From contig NC_058522.1 in NCBI RefSeq assembly GCF_904849725.1, forward strand, positions 235,079,084 to 235,143,083: a DNA stretch of 64,000 nucleotides, written 5' to 3'. Positions 22,049 to 33,044 of the stretch are shown here, piece by piece. Made by a program: the position numbers and the translations under genes. Origin of the DNA: Hordeum vulgare subsp. vulgare (Eukaryota; Streptophyta; Magnoliopsida; Poales; Poaceae). The notes beneath the pieces were generated by a model. The model was not told the DNA's origin. It saw only the letters and a list, made by a program, of their open reading frames with translations, and searched no databases. Position 1 is the stretch's first letter. Every line of letters starts with the position of its first letter.

Positions 22049-22264
22049 ATGGCCGCGCCGGTGTATCCCGTCTTCAACCTCCCGCCGTGGTTCCGCCCGC
22101 AGGGAGGAAACAAGGAAGGGACAGGAGCGCAGCAGCAGGAGAAGGGGGCGGCGAAGGAGTGCGGCAGCGGCAAGAGGAGGAAGGTCGCGGCCGACGTCAC
22201 CATGGACCTCGAGATCCTCGACTGCCCCATCTGATTCCAACCCCTGCGCCCTCCCATCTTCCAG
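22049..22264 (+). pseudogene. Captured exon of a SINA-like E3 ubiquitin ligase
   Basis: Seventy-two codons: MAAPVYPVFNLPPW, a Gln/Lys/Gly-rich linker, a basic GKRRKVAADVTMDLEILDCP, then one stop in place of the second cysteine of the RING start (TGA at 22232-22234), then FQPLRPPIFQ and a GT donor at 22265. SINA-like proteins place the RING directly after such a linker and use it to recruit E2 enzymes for ubiquitin transfer. The exon structure with an intact donor indicates capture from genomic DNA, not from a spliced transcript. No RING remainder or zinc-binding SIAH domain follows. Non-functional. Confidence 0.65.
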
Positions 22265-23181
22265 GTGCCACCCCTGCTCTCCACCCGTGTCGATCCGTAC
22301 TGATATACTACTACTGTCTCAAAGCCTACGAGCCCCTCATGGATCCACTCATCTCCAGTGCCTTCCAATGCATCTTGCGCCTAAAACATACTACTTCGAA
22401 TGAGCCCAGTGCCCATGAATCGATATAGATGCATCGAAGTACTGCGAAATCCGCATCTTTTTAACACTACTTCCAATTCGTGTGGTGCCTAGATTAGTTT
22501 TGTCCCCTAACTATGGGGATGTTCTGGTACGTAGTTGGTCCAGAAATTGGACTTGGGCACCATCAGGTTTATCAATTTCTTATTTTTTATGGTTGTAAAA
22601 ATTGGAAGTTCAGGTTGACATCTCTCAAAAATCAGATCCACGCATTATCCCAGAGGTAGTTGTAGAGTTAAATAGAACGGATGGGTACTGTGGATGGGTA
22701 GTTGTAGAGTTAAAATATAATCGATTAAGATGGTAATTGTGGTTGAAGAATGTGTAGGGCCTAACACATTTGTCATGTTCTCTTCAATGCTTCCTGTTAT
22801 AATTGTGGGAAATTATTCCATATCAAGGAAATTAACTGGGCAGTGCCATATGCAAACTAGACAATTCGTGAAGTCTATGTATCATCATTATGAAGTCTAT
22901 GTATCCACGTCCAGTCTTACTAGTTGATGCAAACACCTAGCATTGCTTCTCTCGCAGTGAAGAACTCTATTTCTACAGCCAAAACTGATAATGAGTCTAA
23001 CAGAAAAAACCACATACTGACATTCTTTAGTGCAGTCATGTATAGTAGTAATCTAGCAGCCTTCTAGGTCAGTCCATCTAGTAATCCAGTGTTGATGCGA
23101 TTAGATGATGAAGTTTCTAGGATAATTACCTTTTGTGTATGAAAGACAGCAGCTAATCCGATTCCTTTGATTGAACACAGG

Positions 23182-23256
23182 ATGTTCTTGGGTAGCGTGA
23201 GCAACTACTACATCAACAGCGTCGGCCGCCCTGTGGTCCTGATCAGGGGCACCTGA
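23182..23256 (+). pseudogene. Exon-like fragment, product not recognised
   Basis: An AACACAG acceptor-like sequence precedes a 25-codon frame reading MFLGSVSNYYINSVGRPVVL and ending in a stop at 23254-23256. It may be the last exon of a captured gene. Too short to name. Confidence 0.3.
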
Positions 23257-24026
23257 CCCATCCTCCACCCACCAAACATTCCTAGTTGCGTTCCCCATCA
23301 TGTTTCTTCAGGTTGCCACAGTGTTGTTGTACCTACTCCCGTGAAAATTCACTGCACGGTTCCAAGATTATCTACGTCTTATGTTATCATCCATGTTGTT
23401 TGTTAGTAGTGTTTGGTTGGATGAGGCCTTGATGTCTCATTCAATTATTTCTTGCAGTTTGATTGGGCTATTCTTAGTATTGGTAGTGAGATTATGTCAG
23501 TCTACCTCGGTTTTATGGTGCTCTGAGTGACGACCATGTTTCTAATATGTCCACCTCCTTGCTTGTTATGATTGACCTACATGATTAATATGTTAACTAG
23601 TTCCCAATTTAGAATTCAGGTGAAATGGTTGGACCGTAGGTGTATGTGTGCAGGATGCACTAGTTCAGTTCAGTGGCATGCTCTTTATTTCAGGACTTGC
23701 TTTGGGATGTGTGCACATGTGTAGTACATCATGAACATATCCTATTTTTGCATCTCACATAGTTATGTTGTTGGATTTTTGGTTCCTGTTGTCAAGTTGG
23801 TAGTAATGCACATGCTTTAACTTTTGAGATCTGTTTAATTAATGTAAGCATGGATGCATTCTCAATTAATTTCTCGGCGTGTTTGTTCATCTTGTAAAAG
23901 TAAATTTGTTCGTGGTTGTGTTTGCTGTATCCGAATTCAGATAATCCTGTCAGTCTTTTTTATAGTGAGCATAATAACTAATAACTGTGCTATTCTGGGC
24001 GATTAGGTTGCTGTAAGCAAGGAAGG

Positions 24027-24113
24027 ATGAGTAGGCGCTGGAGCAGGACCATTTACGTTGGGAACCTCCCAGGGGATATCAGGGAGTGGGAGGTGGAGGA
24101 TCTGTTCTACAAG
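24027..24113 (+). pseudogene. Captured first coding exon of an SR splicing factor (SF2/ASF, SR34/SR30 type)
   Basis: Twenty-nine codons beginning [20 protein letters not shown] and ending VEDLFYK, with a GT donor at 24114. This is the start of the first RNA-recognition motif of plant SF2/ASF-type SR proteins: IYVGNL is RNP2, and the family continues YG after YK. SR proteins bind exonic enhancers in pre-mRNA and guide splice-site choice. RNP1, the second RRM and the RS tail are absent. The intact donor again points to capture of genomic DNA. A W replaces the usual R in the REREVED segment. Cannot act as a splicing factor. Confidence 0.78.
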
Positions 24114-24267
24114 GTTGGTATTCCCATCCCAGTTCCATTATATATGTTTCTGCTTACATTGAAGGTAATGAGTCACTTATGACTCTTGTGTATTTAATGT
24201 ATCCTGGCACATATGAATATGGGTTAGTTTTGATGTAATTATATTTCGGTCAATTTCAATCTTTTAG

Positions 24268-24435
24268 GTGTGTGGCAGCAACGCGCGGGTGACGTGGAGC
24301 GACCCCGTGGCGGCGGAGACGAGGGAGGTGCCCGACGCGGCAGCGCATCCGTTCGACCGCAAGCTGGTGTCCACGCAGCGGCTTGTGAAAGAGCAGGCAG
24401 CCATCGACAAGGAGAAGAGCCGGTGGGAACAACAG
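24268..24435 (+). pseudogene. Captured internal exon, product not recognised
   Basis: Fifty-six open codons lie between an AG acceptor (24266-24267) and a GT donor (24436). They start VCGSNARVTWSDPVAAETRE and end in the charged helix-like text QAAIDKEKSRWEQQ. The GC content is far above the flanks. It is on the same strand and just downstream of the SR fragment, so a transcript could splice the two together, although they are unrelated. I do not recognise the donor. Confidence 0.5.
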
Positions 24436-26429
24436 GTGATGGCCTCTGCGACTTGCTATTGTTCATTATTCTAGTTCTTGGAGTCTCTCGAGTGCATTCT
24501 TGAGCATTTCTTGATTTCCTCTTGAGCAGATCTAAGTCGTTGTGCACGGAAGAGGCGATGTGTGTGTAGTGTAGGGAGGAGCACCTACGGCATGAATCTG
24601 GTCTTCTTGCTTGCTCGGAATGTGGAAGTGTTGTCTCCAAGTCTGTTAAAATCTTGGGGTTGGGGATGATTTAGTAGTAGAAATGGAATCTCGGGCAAAT
24701 GTTGGGGACGGTTTGATGATTAGGAACTTTCTGATAATTACTCGAGTTCTTCTTGTGGTGCGTTATCTGATTTAGAGCCAGACAAGGATCTTGTTGTGAT
24801 TATTTGATATTGTTCAAGATTTAGGTGTCCAGGCTTGTGCTAATTGAGTCTTGTACTGTACTACTCTATTTGGTATGCGATGGCATATTTTGCACTTTTG
24901 CTGCAAGTAAAAAAATTGTAGGTTCCAACTTTGTTTCATCAAAGACTAGTATTACTCGAGTAAAACACTCATGAACCATTGTACTAGTTCGAGTCCCATA
25001 GTTGTCAGTATAAAAGATGTTTTAAAGTTTTAAACTGTTAAAATCTTGGGGTGCTTGGGGATGATTTAGTAGTAGATACGGAATCCCGGGCAAATGGCGG
25101 GGACAATTTGTTGTGTTGAGCAACCATCTCTTGAGCGCATTGGAACAAGAGTAAACTATTCAACTAAAACTGCTGACAAACAATTACTGTAAAATCAGCA
25201 GTAGATTATGCTGCAGTGATTTGGACCAAGCCCTTTGGCTGAGTAGGAAAATCTAACTAAACCCATCCCTTCTTTTTTGAAAGTAACTAAAGCCATTCCT
25301 TGTGCAAACAAGCTTTGGTGAATCATAATAAGTTAGCACTCGTGTTTACAAGGCAGCACATACACCACAATTGTATTAGTTCCCCGCAAAATCAAAAATA
25401 TGCAAATAAGATATTACTATTTAATATTCATACCAACACATTCCGTGTTAGAATGTACTCTGTAAAGAAATATAAGAGTGTTTCGATCACCACTTTAGTG
25501 ATCTAAACGCTCTTATATTTTTTTTACGGAGGGAGTATGTGATTGTGTATAACATAGTTGATGTCGAGACATAGGGAAGTGCAAAACAAAAGTGTACATC
25601 CATAGTTTCTTTATCTAAGGTTCGCAACAGTACCAAGATGTCATTTCATAGAGTGTAAGATTAAAATGCCAGTGAGAAATACTAGAACAGAATACTGGAA
25701 TAAATTAGAAGTAAAAATACTGGAATACATTAGAAGTGGATCATTGCTTGATTTTTACACTTGATGACTAGAACTCGTTCAAGAGCTCTTTAGTCCTTCC
25801 AAAACAATGTCTTGATGTCCCCCTTAAAGAAAAATATTCATATATCTTCCTGCATGATGCGTGTATGCATGTTGGATGGTCACGTTCTAGTGTACTAGCT
25901 AGCTAGTAAGCATTGTTTGGTTAGTGCTCTCCTGCTTGGTTGGCTAAACATATTCGTTTGTTTGATTTGGCTTCACTAGTACATATTTTGATTTGAACTT
26001 GGCCTATGTTTATGCCCAGTTTCTGTTAGTTATCTTGAATAGTGTGGTACCGTGTCTATGCGCGCACAACTTTCTCTTACAAAAAAAACAAGTACATGTC
26101 TCTCTCACTTTTGTTCGCATTTCTTTTAACATCATATTCACAATGAACACAAATTTTTTTATTTCTAATATTTTTTATATTTATTTCCTTTTGATTGATT
26201 CATGTGCAGTATAAGGTTGTCGCATCTCGAGCATGTATCACGGGAGAGTGGAATGAAGTCCATTGTACTGTTGGCATAGTAGCAGATGTGCCATTGTTCT
26301 ATTGTGCAATTCTGTCCGTTCTTGGTATATTCCTGTATAAGGAAACATATTCATGAGATGAGTTATTGTGTTATGTAAACCTGAGAGATGTATTATGTGA
26401 TGTTATATGATGGATGATTTTAATTCGAC
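24436..26429. other. CACTA interior, intron-like and unassigned
   Basis: AT-rich sequence without supported genes. It holds two diverged copies of a segment of about 75 bp (24643-24715 and 25037-25107, each with TTAAAATCTTGGGG and GGCAAATG) and a short Stowaway MITE. Confidence 0.4.
25456..25537. mobile_element. Stowaway-type MITE, left end eroded
   Basis: An 82-bp palindromic unit: GTAAAGAAATATAAGAGTGT on the left pairs with AACGCTCTTATATTTTTTTT and ACGGAGGGAGTA on the right, flanked by TA. CTCCCTCCGT is the conserved Stowaway terminus. It is complete on the right but shortened to CTCTGT on the left. It lies inside the CACTA element. Confidence 0.75.
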
Positions 26430-26999
26430 TTGGAGTTTTCTTGATTTGAATACGAAATAGTGTTGGATTTAATATTGGACAAATAATTGGGTTGAAAAGG
26501 CCCAACAAATTGAAAATGAAACCAAGTTCTGGAACAAAATGTTGCTGAATTCAAAAATGAAAAAAAAACAAAACTGAAACTGGACCAAATGTATTTGGGC
26601 ACTAAAAGGCCAGGGAAAAATTGTAATGATAAAAAAAATTCGAAAACAATTACTAGAAGTGGTTGTAAATAGGCTAAGGCCCAATAAGAAAAAGCCCCCT
26701 AAAAATAAACCAGCCCATGTGATCATTTGAAATGGGTTGGGCTTATTTCAACCATGACGTTTTGATTTCGTCATAATTTTGCCACGTAGGACTGCCACGT
26801 AGGTCTGGGTTAGATTGCCAACGACGATTTAGGATCGTCGTAAAGGTTACGATGATCCAGGAATCATCGTAAAAGTTACGACGATTTCGATCAAAACGTC
26901 GCTGCTGTTCATTTGTGATGCTCCGTTTTCGACGCTTGGATTTTCGTCGTGAGATCGTCGTAAATAAAAAACCGTGACGATGTAGCTACGAAAAAATAG
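26430..26999. repeat. CACTA right subterminal region
   Basis: Purine-rich DNA followed from 26755 by many TCGTCGTAA / TTACGACGA-type short repeats in both orientations, mirroring 19735-19890. Such subterminal repeats are the transposase-binding region in CACTA elements. Confidence 0.65.
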
Positions 27000-27028
27000 C
27001 GTCGTGTATTAGCATATTCCTTGTAGTG
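27000..27028 (-). repeat. CACTA right terminal inverted repeat
   Basis: Reverse complement starts CACTACAAGGAATATGCTAA; followed at once by the TAC target duplication. Confidence 0.9.
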
Positions 27029-27416
27029 TACCTCTGACGGTAGGGAGCTGACCAACGCATACGGCGACATTTGCCCCAATGATGTGGATACTACCCTACC
27101 GCCATAGGTAGTGGCGGTAGGGTGTCATAGCCTGTTGTCACACCAGGTGGTGGTAGGGTACTCAGTGTGGATAAGTGAGTTGCTAGTCGGTTGGTTGGTC
27201 CCACCATCCACCCATTCATCCTCAAATGCCCCTCTTCTCCGAGCTGAGCTCCTCTCCCCTCTCTTTCTCCCATGCTTGCCTCCACCAAATTCATCTTCAT
27301 TGCTTGAGTTTTCTCTGGTGAATTGAGCCCAATTTAATCACTCAAGGTACCACGCTCACTCTCTTATTTTTGGTTGGTTGGATTCATCTAATTTGGTGGC
27401 ATTCCATACTTTTATG
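27029..27416 (+). other. Flank between CACTA and Gypsy insertions, probable Mutator-like element 5' part
   Basis: Contains palindromic CTACCGCCATAGGTAGTGGCGGTAG text (27098-27122) and a C/T-rich leader-like stretch. The sequence is continuous with 19640-19692 once the CACTA is removed, and with 32709 onward once the Gypsy element is removed (TTATG / GTATG flanks). I infer it to be the 5' end of the Mutator-like element. No ORF is supported. Confidence 0.45.
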
Positions 27417-28715
27417 TGATACATCTCCGTCGTTTTGGCAACATTTTATATTATTTTCGGGAAAAACTTACTTATCAAGTGCCTAGTGCCAGTTCCTGTT
27501 TTTGTGTGTTTTTTGTTTCACATAAATTCCATATCAAACGACATCCAAACACGATAAAAATTAAAGGAGACTTTTGTGGAATATATGTGAATTTTGAGAA
27601 ATAGAATCGATGCAACACGATGCCCGAGGGAGGCACAAGTCAACAGGGCATGACCAGGGGGCTTGGTCGAGCCCTGATGGCTTGTGGCTCCCCCTTAAGA
27701 CATTATGGCCCCTACTTTTTCCGAAAAAGGATAATTTTCTGATAAAAATCCGCTCAAGGTTTCATCCCGGTCGGAGTTACGGATCTCTGTATATTTAAGA
27801 AACAGTGCAGGGCCAGAAAGTAGTCGCGAAAACAGGAGAGAAACATGGAGAGATATCCAATCTCGGAGGTGCTGCTGCCCACCGGGTACCATGGCGGCCA
27901 TGGACCAGAGGGGAAACTCTCTTCCCACCTAGGGAGGAGACCAAGGAATAAGAAGAATGAGGGGGCCTCTCTCCCCCTCTCTCCTGATGGCGTTGTAGCA
28001 CCGCCGGGGCAAACATCATGACGACAAAATACACCAACAACTTCGCCACCGTCACCAGAACTCTCTCCACCACTATGCGGAGGTGTAAAACCCCTCTTCC
28101 CTGCTGTAATCTCTACTTAAATATGGTGCTTAATGCTATATATTATTATCCTATGATGTTTGAGTAGATATCTTTTGTCCTATGGGTTAATTGTGGTATG
28201 ATGTTATTGATATGTGCTTGTATGTTAATATGGTGCTCTCCTAAGGTGCATTCCATGAGGCGCACACATGAAGGATTCACGTTGGAGGGTTTGCAATGTG
28301 TTCATGATTCGATCATAGTGGGTTTCTACAGTGACATAAGCTTACACCCGAGTAAGGGAGTTGTTTGTGTATGGGAGTAAAGATGACTTGATGTTTAATG
28401 CTATGGTTGGGTTTACCTTAATAATTTCTAGTAGTTGTGGATGCTTTCCAGAGGTCCAATCATAAGTTCATATGATCCAAGTACGGAAAGTGTGTTAGCA
28501 TATGCCTCTCCCTCATTGCATATCATAAGTATCTATCATGTTATATTCAATTGCCTATGAACAATCTTTCTCTTGCATTACACAAAAACCTTTGTACTAA
28601 ACAACTAACTAAACTAATATTTATCTTAAATAGTACATAACTTTTACTTTTGTGTTCTCTTTTACCATGTCGAACTATCTATTACACCTACTAAATATTT
28701 CTAGTTTTATTCTGA
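27417..28715 (+). repeat. 5' LTR of the deleted Gypsy element (3' end missing)
   Basis: Starts TGATACATCTCCGTCG. It lacks about 50 bases near its start relative to the 3' copy, and its last 190 or so bases, including the LTR end and primer site, are replaced at about 28715 by internal sequence. Confidence 0.78.
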
Positions 28716-31248
28716 AATTTTTACACGGTACTCTTATATGAATTGTTTACCACATCCTATTTTTTCAAAAAAATAAGTCACAGAAGCATATGATTCATTT
28801 TTATCTTTATAGATTGTCCTATTTTTCACATATTACTATTATAGTTTCTTTGTCTGCTTATGTTTGGAATTCTTGTTGAGCCATATTGACTTGGAAGCCA
28901 TAGAATTGTTATAGCATACAGTAGGTAATGATATATTATAATTATACAATAATGTTGTGGCAGGACATGATGTGATTTGATGATTATGTACTAACCTTTC
29001 TAATAAAAGTTCTGTCAAGTTTTGTGTGGATTAAGTGCTCGACGATCGAGGAGGTATCGATATGAGAATAATAAGGAGAGACAAGAGTTCAAGCTTGGGG
29101 GTGCCCAAGGTACCCCAAGTAAATATTCAAGGATATTATGCGTCTAAGCTTGGGATGATCCAAAAGGCATCGCATCTTTCTTCTTCAACAATCATCGGTA
29201 TGTCTCGGTTTTTGTTTTGTTCACATGATATGCGTAAATTCTTGGAGTGTCATGTGCCTTTTATTTTCTCTTAAGCGATGCACCATGCTGGTATAGGAAA
29301 GTCCATGGTTGATTTATATAATTCTCTTTGCACTTCACGTGTATCTTTTGAGTATGGATTTATAGAGTGCTTCATGTGCTTCTTATATCATTTGAAGTAG
29401 GATGCCTATTTCTCTACATATAGAAAACAATTATTTGTATAATGCTCTTTTTCTTCACTTATATTTATTAGAGTGTGGTCTTTTGTAGAAAGAATTAAAC
29501 TCGCATGCTTCACTTATACCTATTTAGAGAGTCAACAGCAATTGGTCATTTACATGGTTAGCCATAAAGTCCTACAAAAGACTTTTAGATCACTGAATTT
29601 GATATGTTTGATTCCCTACAATAGTTTTCCGACATTAATATAGTAATATGTAGGTGCACTAGTGAATGATTGTGTATTAGTAAGAATATTGATGTTCAGG
29701 TTTGTGATTCCCGAAGCATGCATGTATAGTCTCTAGTTATGCGATGAAGATTGGAGCATAATTTATCCTTAATTGAAATCATTTGTGTTGTTATAATCGG
29801 GGGGGGGGGGGGTGGTTAACTCTTACCAACCTCCTCCCTAGGGGCATGCAAGTAGTGCTTTTCTTTGAGGGAGCTAATAAAATCTTGCAATAAGTATGCG
29901 AATTCTTTATGACTAATGTGAATCCATGGATATACGCACTCTCACCTGCACATATTTGGCAGCCTCTTTGTACCACGCATTGCCCATTCTCAACTCGAGG
30001 ATCGGGCAACCTTCGCCGGTGCATCCAAATCACATGATATGATATGCTCTATCACACACAAGCCCCCTTATATCTTCCTCAAAGAGCCACCATACCTACC
30101 TATCATGTCATTTTCATAGCCATTCTGAGATATATTGCCATGGCACTTCCATCATCATCATATACATGACTTGAGCCTTCATTGTGCTATTGCTTTGCAT
30201 AATAGTAACATAGCTAGCATAATATTTCCATGGCTTGTCAATTTTTGATATATTTTGCTACGCTAGATCATTGCACATCCTGGTACACCGCGAGAGGCAT
30301 TCATAGTGAGTCATATGGTTTCATAGGTTTTCATATTGATTTGTAAGTAAATAAAAGTGTGATGATCATCATTATTTAGGGCAGTGTCTCAGTGAGGAAA
30401 GGATGATGGAGTGAATGATTCCCCCACAAGTGAGGAAGAGACTCTGGATGAAAAACAAGAGAGATCCAAAAGAGAGAGAGACAGAGATCAAAAAAGAGAG
30501 ATTCAAAGAAATATCAAAATGATAGAAAAGAGAGAAGGGACGATGCTACTATCTCTTATTCCACACTTGTTCCTTAAAGGAGCACCATGTTGTTCATATA
30601 GAGAGTCTCTTGTTTTGTCACTTCCATATGCTAGTGGAAATTTCTCATTATAGACCATGGCTTGTATATTACGTTGACGAGCTTCCTCAAATGCCCGAGG
30701 TCTTGATGAGCAAGCAAGTTAGTTTCACACTGATGTAGCTTTAGTTGAGGTTTCATACACTTATTGCTCTAGTACATCTGTTCATGGTAACCCCTACTCC
30801 TCGCATTGATATCTATTGATGGGCATCTCCATAGCTCGTTGATACGCTGAGTTGATGTGAGACTTTCTTCTCCACTTTTTACCCATTATATACCTACCAC
30901 CATATTCTATTCCACCCATATGCCATATCCATGGTTGACGCTCATGTATTGCCTGTGTAATAGAAAGTTGAAATGCGTGAAAAAGTATGATCCAATTGCT
31001 TGGTTTGACACTCGGATGCTCATGATTTATACTTTACGCTAGGAAGACCAAGCTAACAGGCTATTTTGCTTTGTAGGGATAGCATTTTTAGCATTATTAT
31101 TTTGAAAGGACATGAATCACTTGTACCTTAATATTCATTCCTTGACTATATATTTGTTCAAGATTATGTTAGGTAGCATTCCACATGAAAAATTATCTTT
31201 TTATCATTTACCTACTCGAGGATGAGCGGGAATTAAGCTTGGGGATGT
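28716..31248 (+). other. Internal 3' untranslated region of the deleted Gypsy element
   Basis: Non-coding, with paired AAGCTTGGGGGTGCCC (29092-29107) and AAGCTTGGGATG (29144-29155) blocks, a 14-base G run (29799-29812), an AGAGAG-rich stretch (30455-30540) and the polypurine tract AAGCTTGGGGATGT before 31249. The 80-codon frame 30411-30653 lies in the purine repeat and has no recognisable domain. Confidence 0.65.
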
Positions 31249-32708
31249 TGATACGTCTCCATCGTATCTATAATTTTTATTTGTTTCATGTCAATATTCT
31301 ACAACTTTCATATACGTTTGGCAACATTTTATATTTATTTGGTGACTAACTTACTTATCAAGTGCCTAGTGTCACTTCCTTTTTTGTGTGTTTTTGTTTT
31401 GCAGAAATTCCATATCAAATGGCGTCCAAACGCGATAAAAATTGATGGAATTTTTTTTGGAATATGTGTGAATTTTGGGAAGAATAATCAATGCAAGACG
31501 GTGCCTGAGGGAGGCACAAGCAAATAGGGCACGATCATGGGGGTTGGCATTTCCTTGAGAGCTTGTGGCTCCCCTTAACTCGGTTGGGTCCCTACTTCCG
31601 TTGCAACAAAGATAATTTTCATATAAAAATGCCCTCAAGATTTTAGCCCGATCGGAGTTACGGATCTCCAGATATTTAAGATATGGTGAAGGGGCTTCAG
31701 CCCTCCGGGTGGCACTGCAACCATGGACCAGAGAGGAAACTCTCCTCCCACCTAGGGGGGACCAAGCAAGAAAAAGAAGGATGGGTCCTCTCTACCCCTC
31801 TCTCTTACTAGTGCTGGAACATCACCGAAGCAACCATCGTGACGACGATCTACACCTACAACTTCACTATCGTCACCACCAACTCTCTCTACCTCTATGC
31901 AGCGGTGTAAAATGTCTCTTCCCCTGTGTAATCTCTACTTAAACATGGTGCTTCATGCTATATATTATTATCCAATGACATGTGGCTATCGTATTTTGTT
32001 CTATGGGTTAATTGTGGTACGATGTTGTTGATATGAGTTGTATATTGATATGGTGATGTCCTAAGATGCCTTCCTTGAGGCCCACACGTGAAGGATTCAC
32101 ACTGGAGGGTTTGCAATACGTTCATGATTCGCTTATAGTTGGTGTATAGAGTGAGAGAAGCTTACACCCGAGTAAGGGAGTTGTTTGCGTATGGGAGTAA
32201 ATAGGACTTGATGTTTAATGCTATGGTTGGCTTTACCTTAATTATTTCTAGTAGTTGTGGATGCTTGCTAGAGGTCCAACGATAAGTTCATATGATCCAT
32301 GTACAGAAAGTGTGTTAGCGTATGCCTCTCCCTCATTGCATATGATCAATACCTATCATGTTATATTCAATTGCCCATGGACAATCTTTCTCTTTCGTTG
32401 TGCGAAAAACTTTGTACTAAACAACTAACTTAACTAATATTTATCTAAAACAGTACCTAACTTCTATTTTCGTGCTCTTTATTACCTTGTAGAACTACCT
32501 ATTACATCGAGTAAGTAGTTCTAGTTTTATTCCCGCAAAGTAGTTTCATACTTGTTCTAGGTGAAGTAAGGGTTAGTGTGTGTACAGTTGTATTGGTGGT
32601 CGATACAACTTGAGGGAATATTAATTCTACCTTTAGCACCTTTCTAGGTTCGACACTCTTACTTATCGGAAAAGGCTACAAATGAGCCCCTACACTTGTG
32701 GGTTATTA
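31249..32708 (+). repeat. 3' LTR of the deleted Gypsy element
   Basis: A 1460-bp LTR from TGATACGTCTCCATCGTATC to TGTGGGTTATTA. The final CA appears mutated to TA. Matches 27417-28715 by eye with many substitutions, so the insertion is old. Confidence 0.8.
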
Positions 32709-33044
32709 GTATGCAAACCCTAGTTTAGGTCATTCTGGTGTGAAATCAATGGATTTGAGGGATGATAGGGTTGTTTCTATGCTTGAATATGTGTAGTATG
32801 CCTAATCATCATGTTTGTATCACCGATCTATAATTGTTGTAAGACATGTTTGTAGGGTTAGGGTTAGGGTTTATGTGATTAGTAAGTACTTAGGCAATGT
32901 GATTAATAAGTAGTGAGGGTTAATGTTATTAGTAAGCAATAGTATTTTGTTATTTCTGTTATTGTTTGCATTTAGTGCATAGATCTTTCTTGATCCATAT
33001 TATGTTGCCAGCCTATCATTGACCTTTTTTACAATGTACTTAGA
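32709..33044 (+). other. 5' leader or intron of the Mutator-like gene
   Basis: AT-rich sequence with a short GGGTTAGGGTTAGGG run (32856-32870). No ORF. It continues 27029-27416 across the Gypsy insertion. Confidence 0.4.

Larger units (their letters stand above)
19693..27028. mobile_element. CACTA DNA transposon, non-autonomous, with captured gene fragments
   Basis: A 7336-bp element. The left end CACTACAAGAAATATGC and the right end (reverse complement CACTACAAGGAATATGC) form a terminal inverted repeat of about 29 bp with three mismatches. The 3-bp target duplication is TAC (19690-19692 and 27029-27031). TCGTCGTAA-type subterminal repeats occur near both ends (19735-19890; 26755-26995). No CACTA transposase was found, so movement would need a partner. 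Inside are a tandem array, fragments of at least two recognisable cellular genes and a Stowaway MITE. Confidence 0.93.
27417..32708 (+). mobile_element. Internally deleted Gypsy LTR element
   Basis: Two LTRs of one type (27417-28715, incomplete; 31249-32708) enclose 2.5 kb of non-coding 3' region. The flanks TTATG (27412-27416) and GTATG (32709-32713) are a 5-bp target duplication with one mismatch. No gag, protease, RT or integrase is present. A single deletion from the end of the 5' LTR through pol would explain this. Its own proteins are missing, so it could only move in trans, and the loss of the primer site makes even that unlikely. Confidence 0.82.

Noticed and set aside
21857..22368. 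Long reverse-strand reading frames (127 and 152 codons)
   Set aside because: They are shadows opposite the GC-rich captured SINA-like exon and leader; the plus strand explains the sequence.
24239..24640. Reverse-strand frame of 133 codons
   Set aside because: It lies opposite a captured exon with plus-strand splice sites; the composition (Arg/Ser/Pro-rich) is typical of an antisense shadow.
30411..30653. 80-codon charged frame
   Set aside because: It arises from an AGAGAG-rich purine stretch in the non-coding tail of a Gypsy element and has no domain.
32853..32873. Interstitial telomere repeat
   Set aside because: Only about two and a half TTAGGGT-like units; not a telomere array and compatible with chance in a leader sequence.
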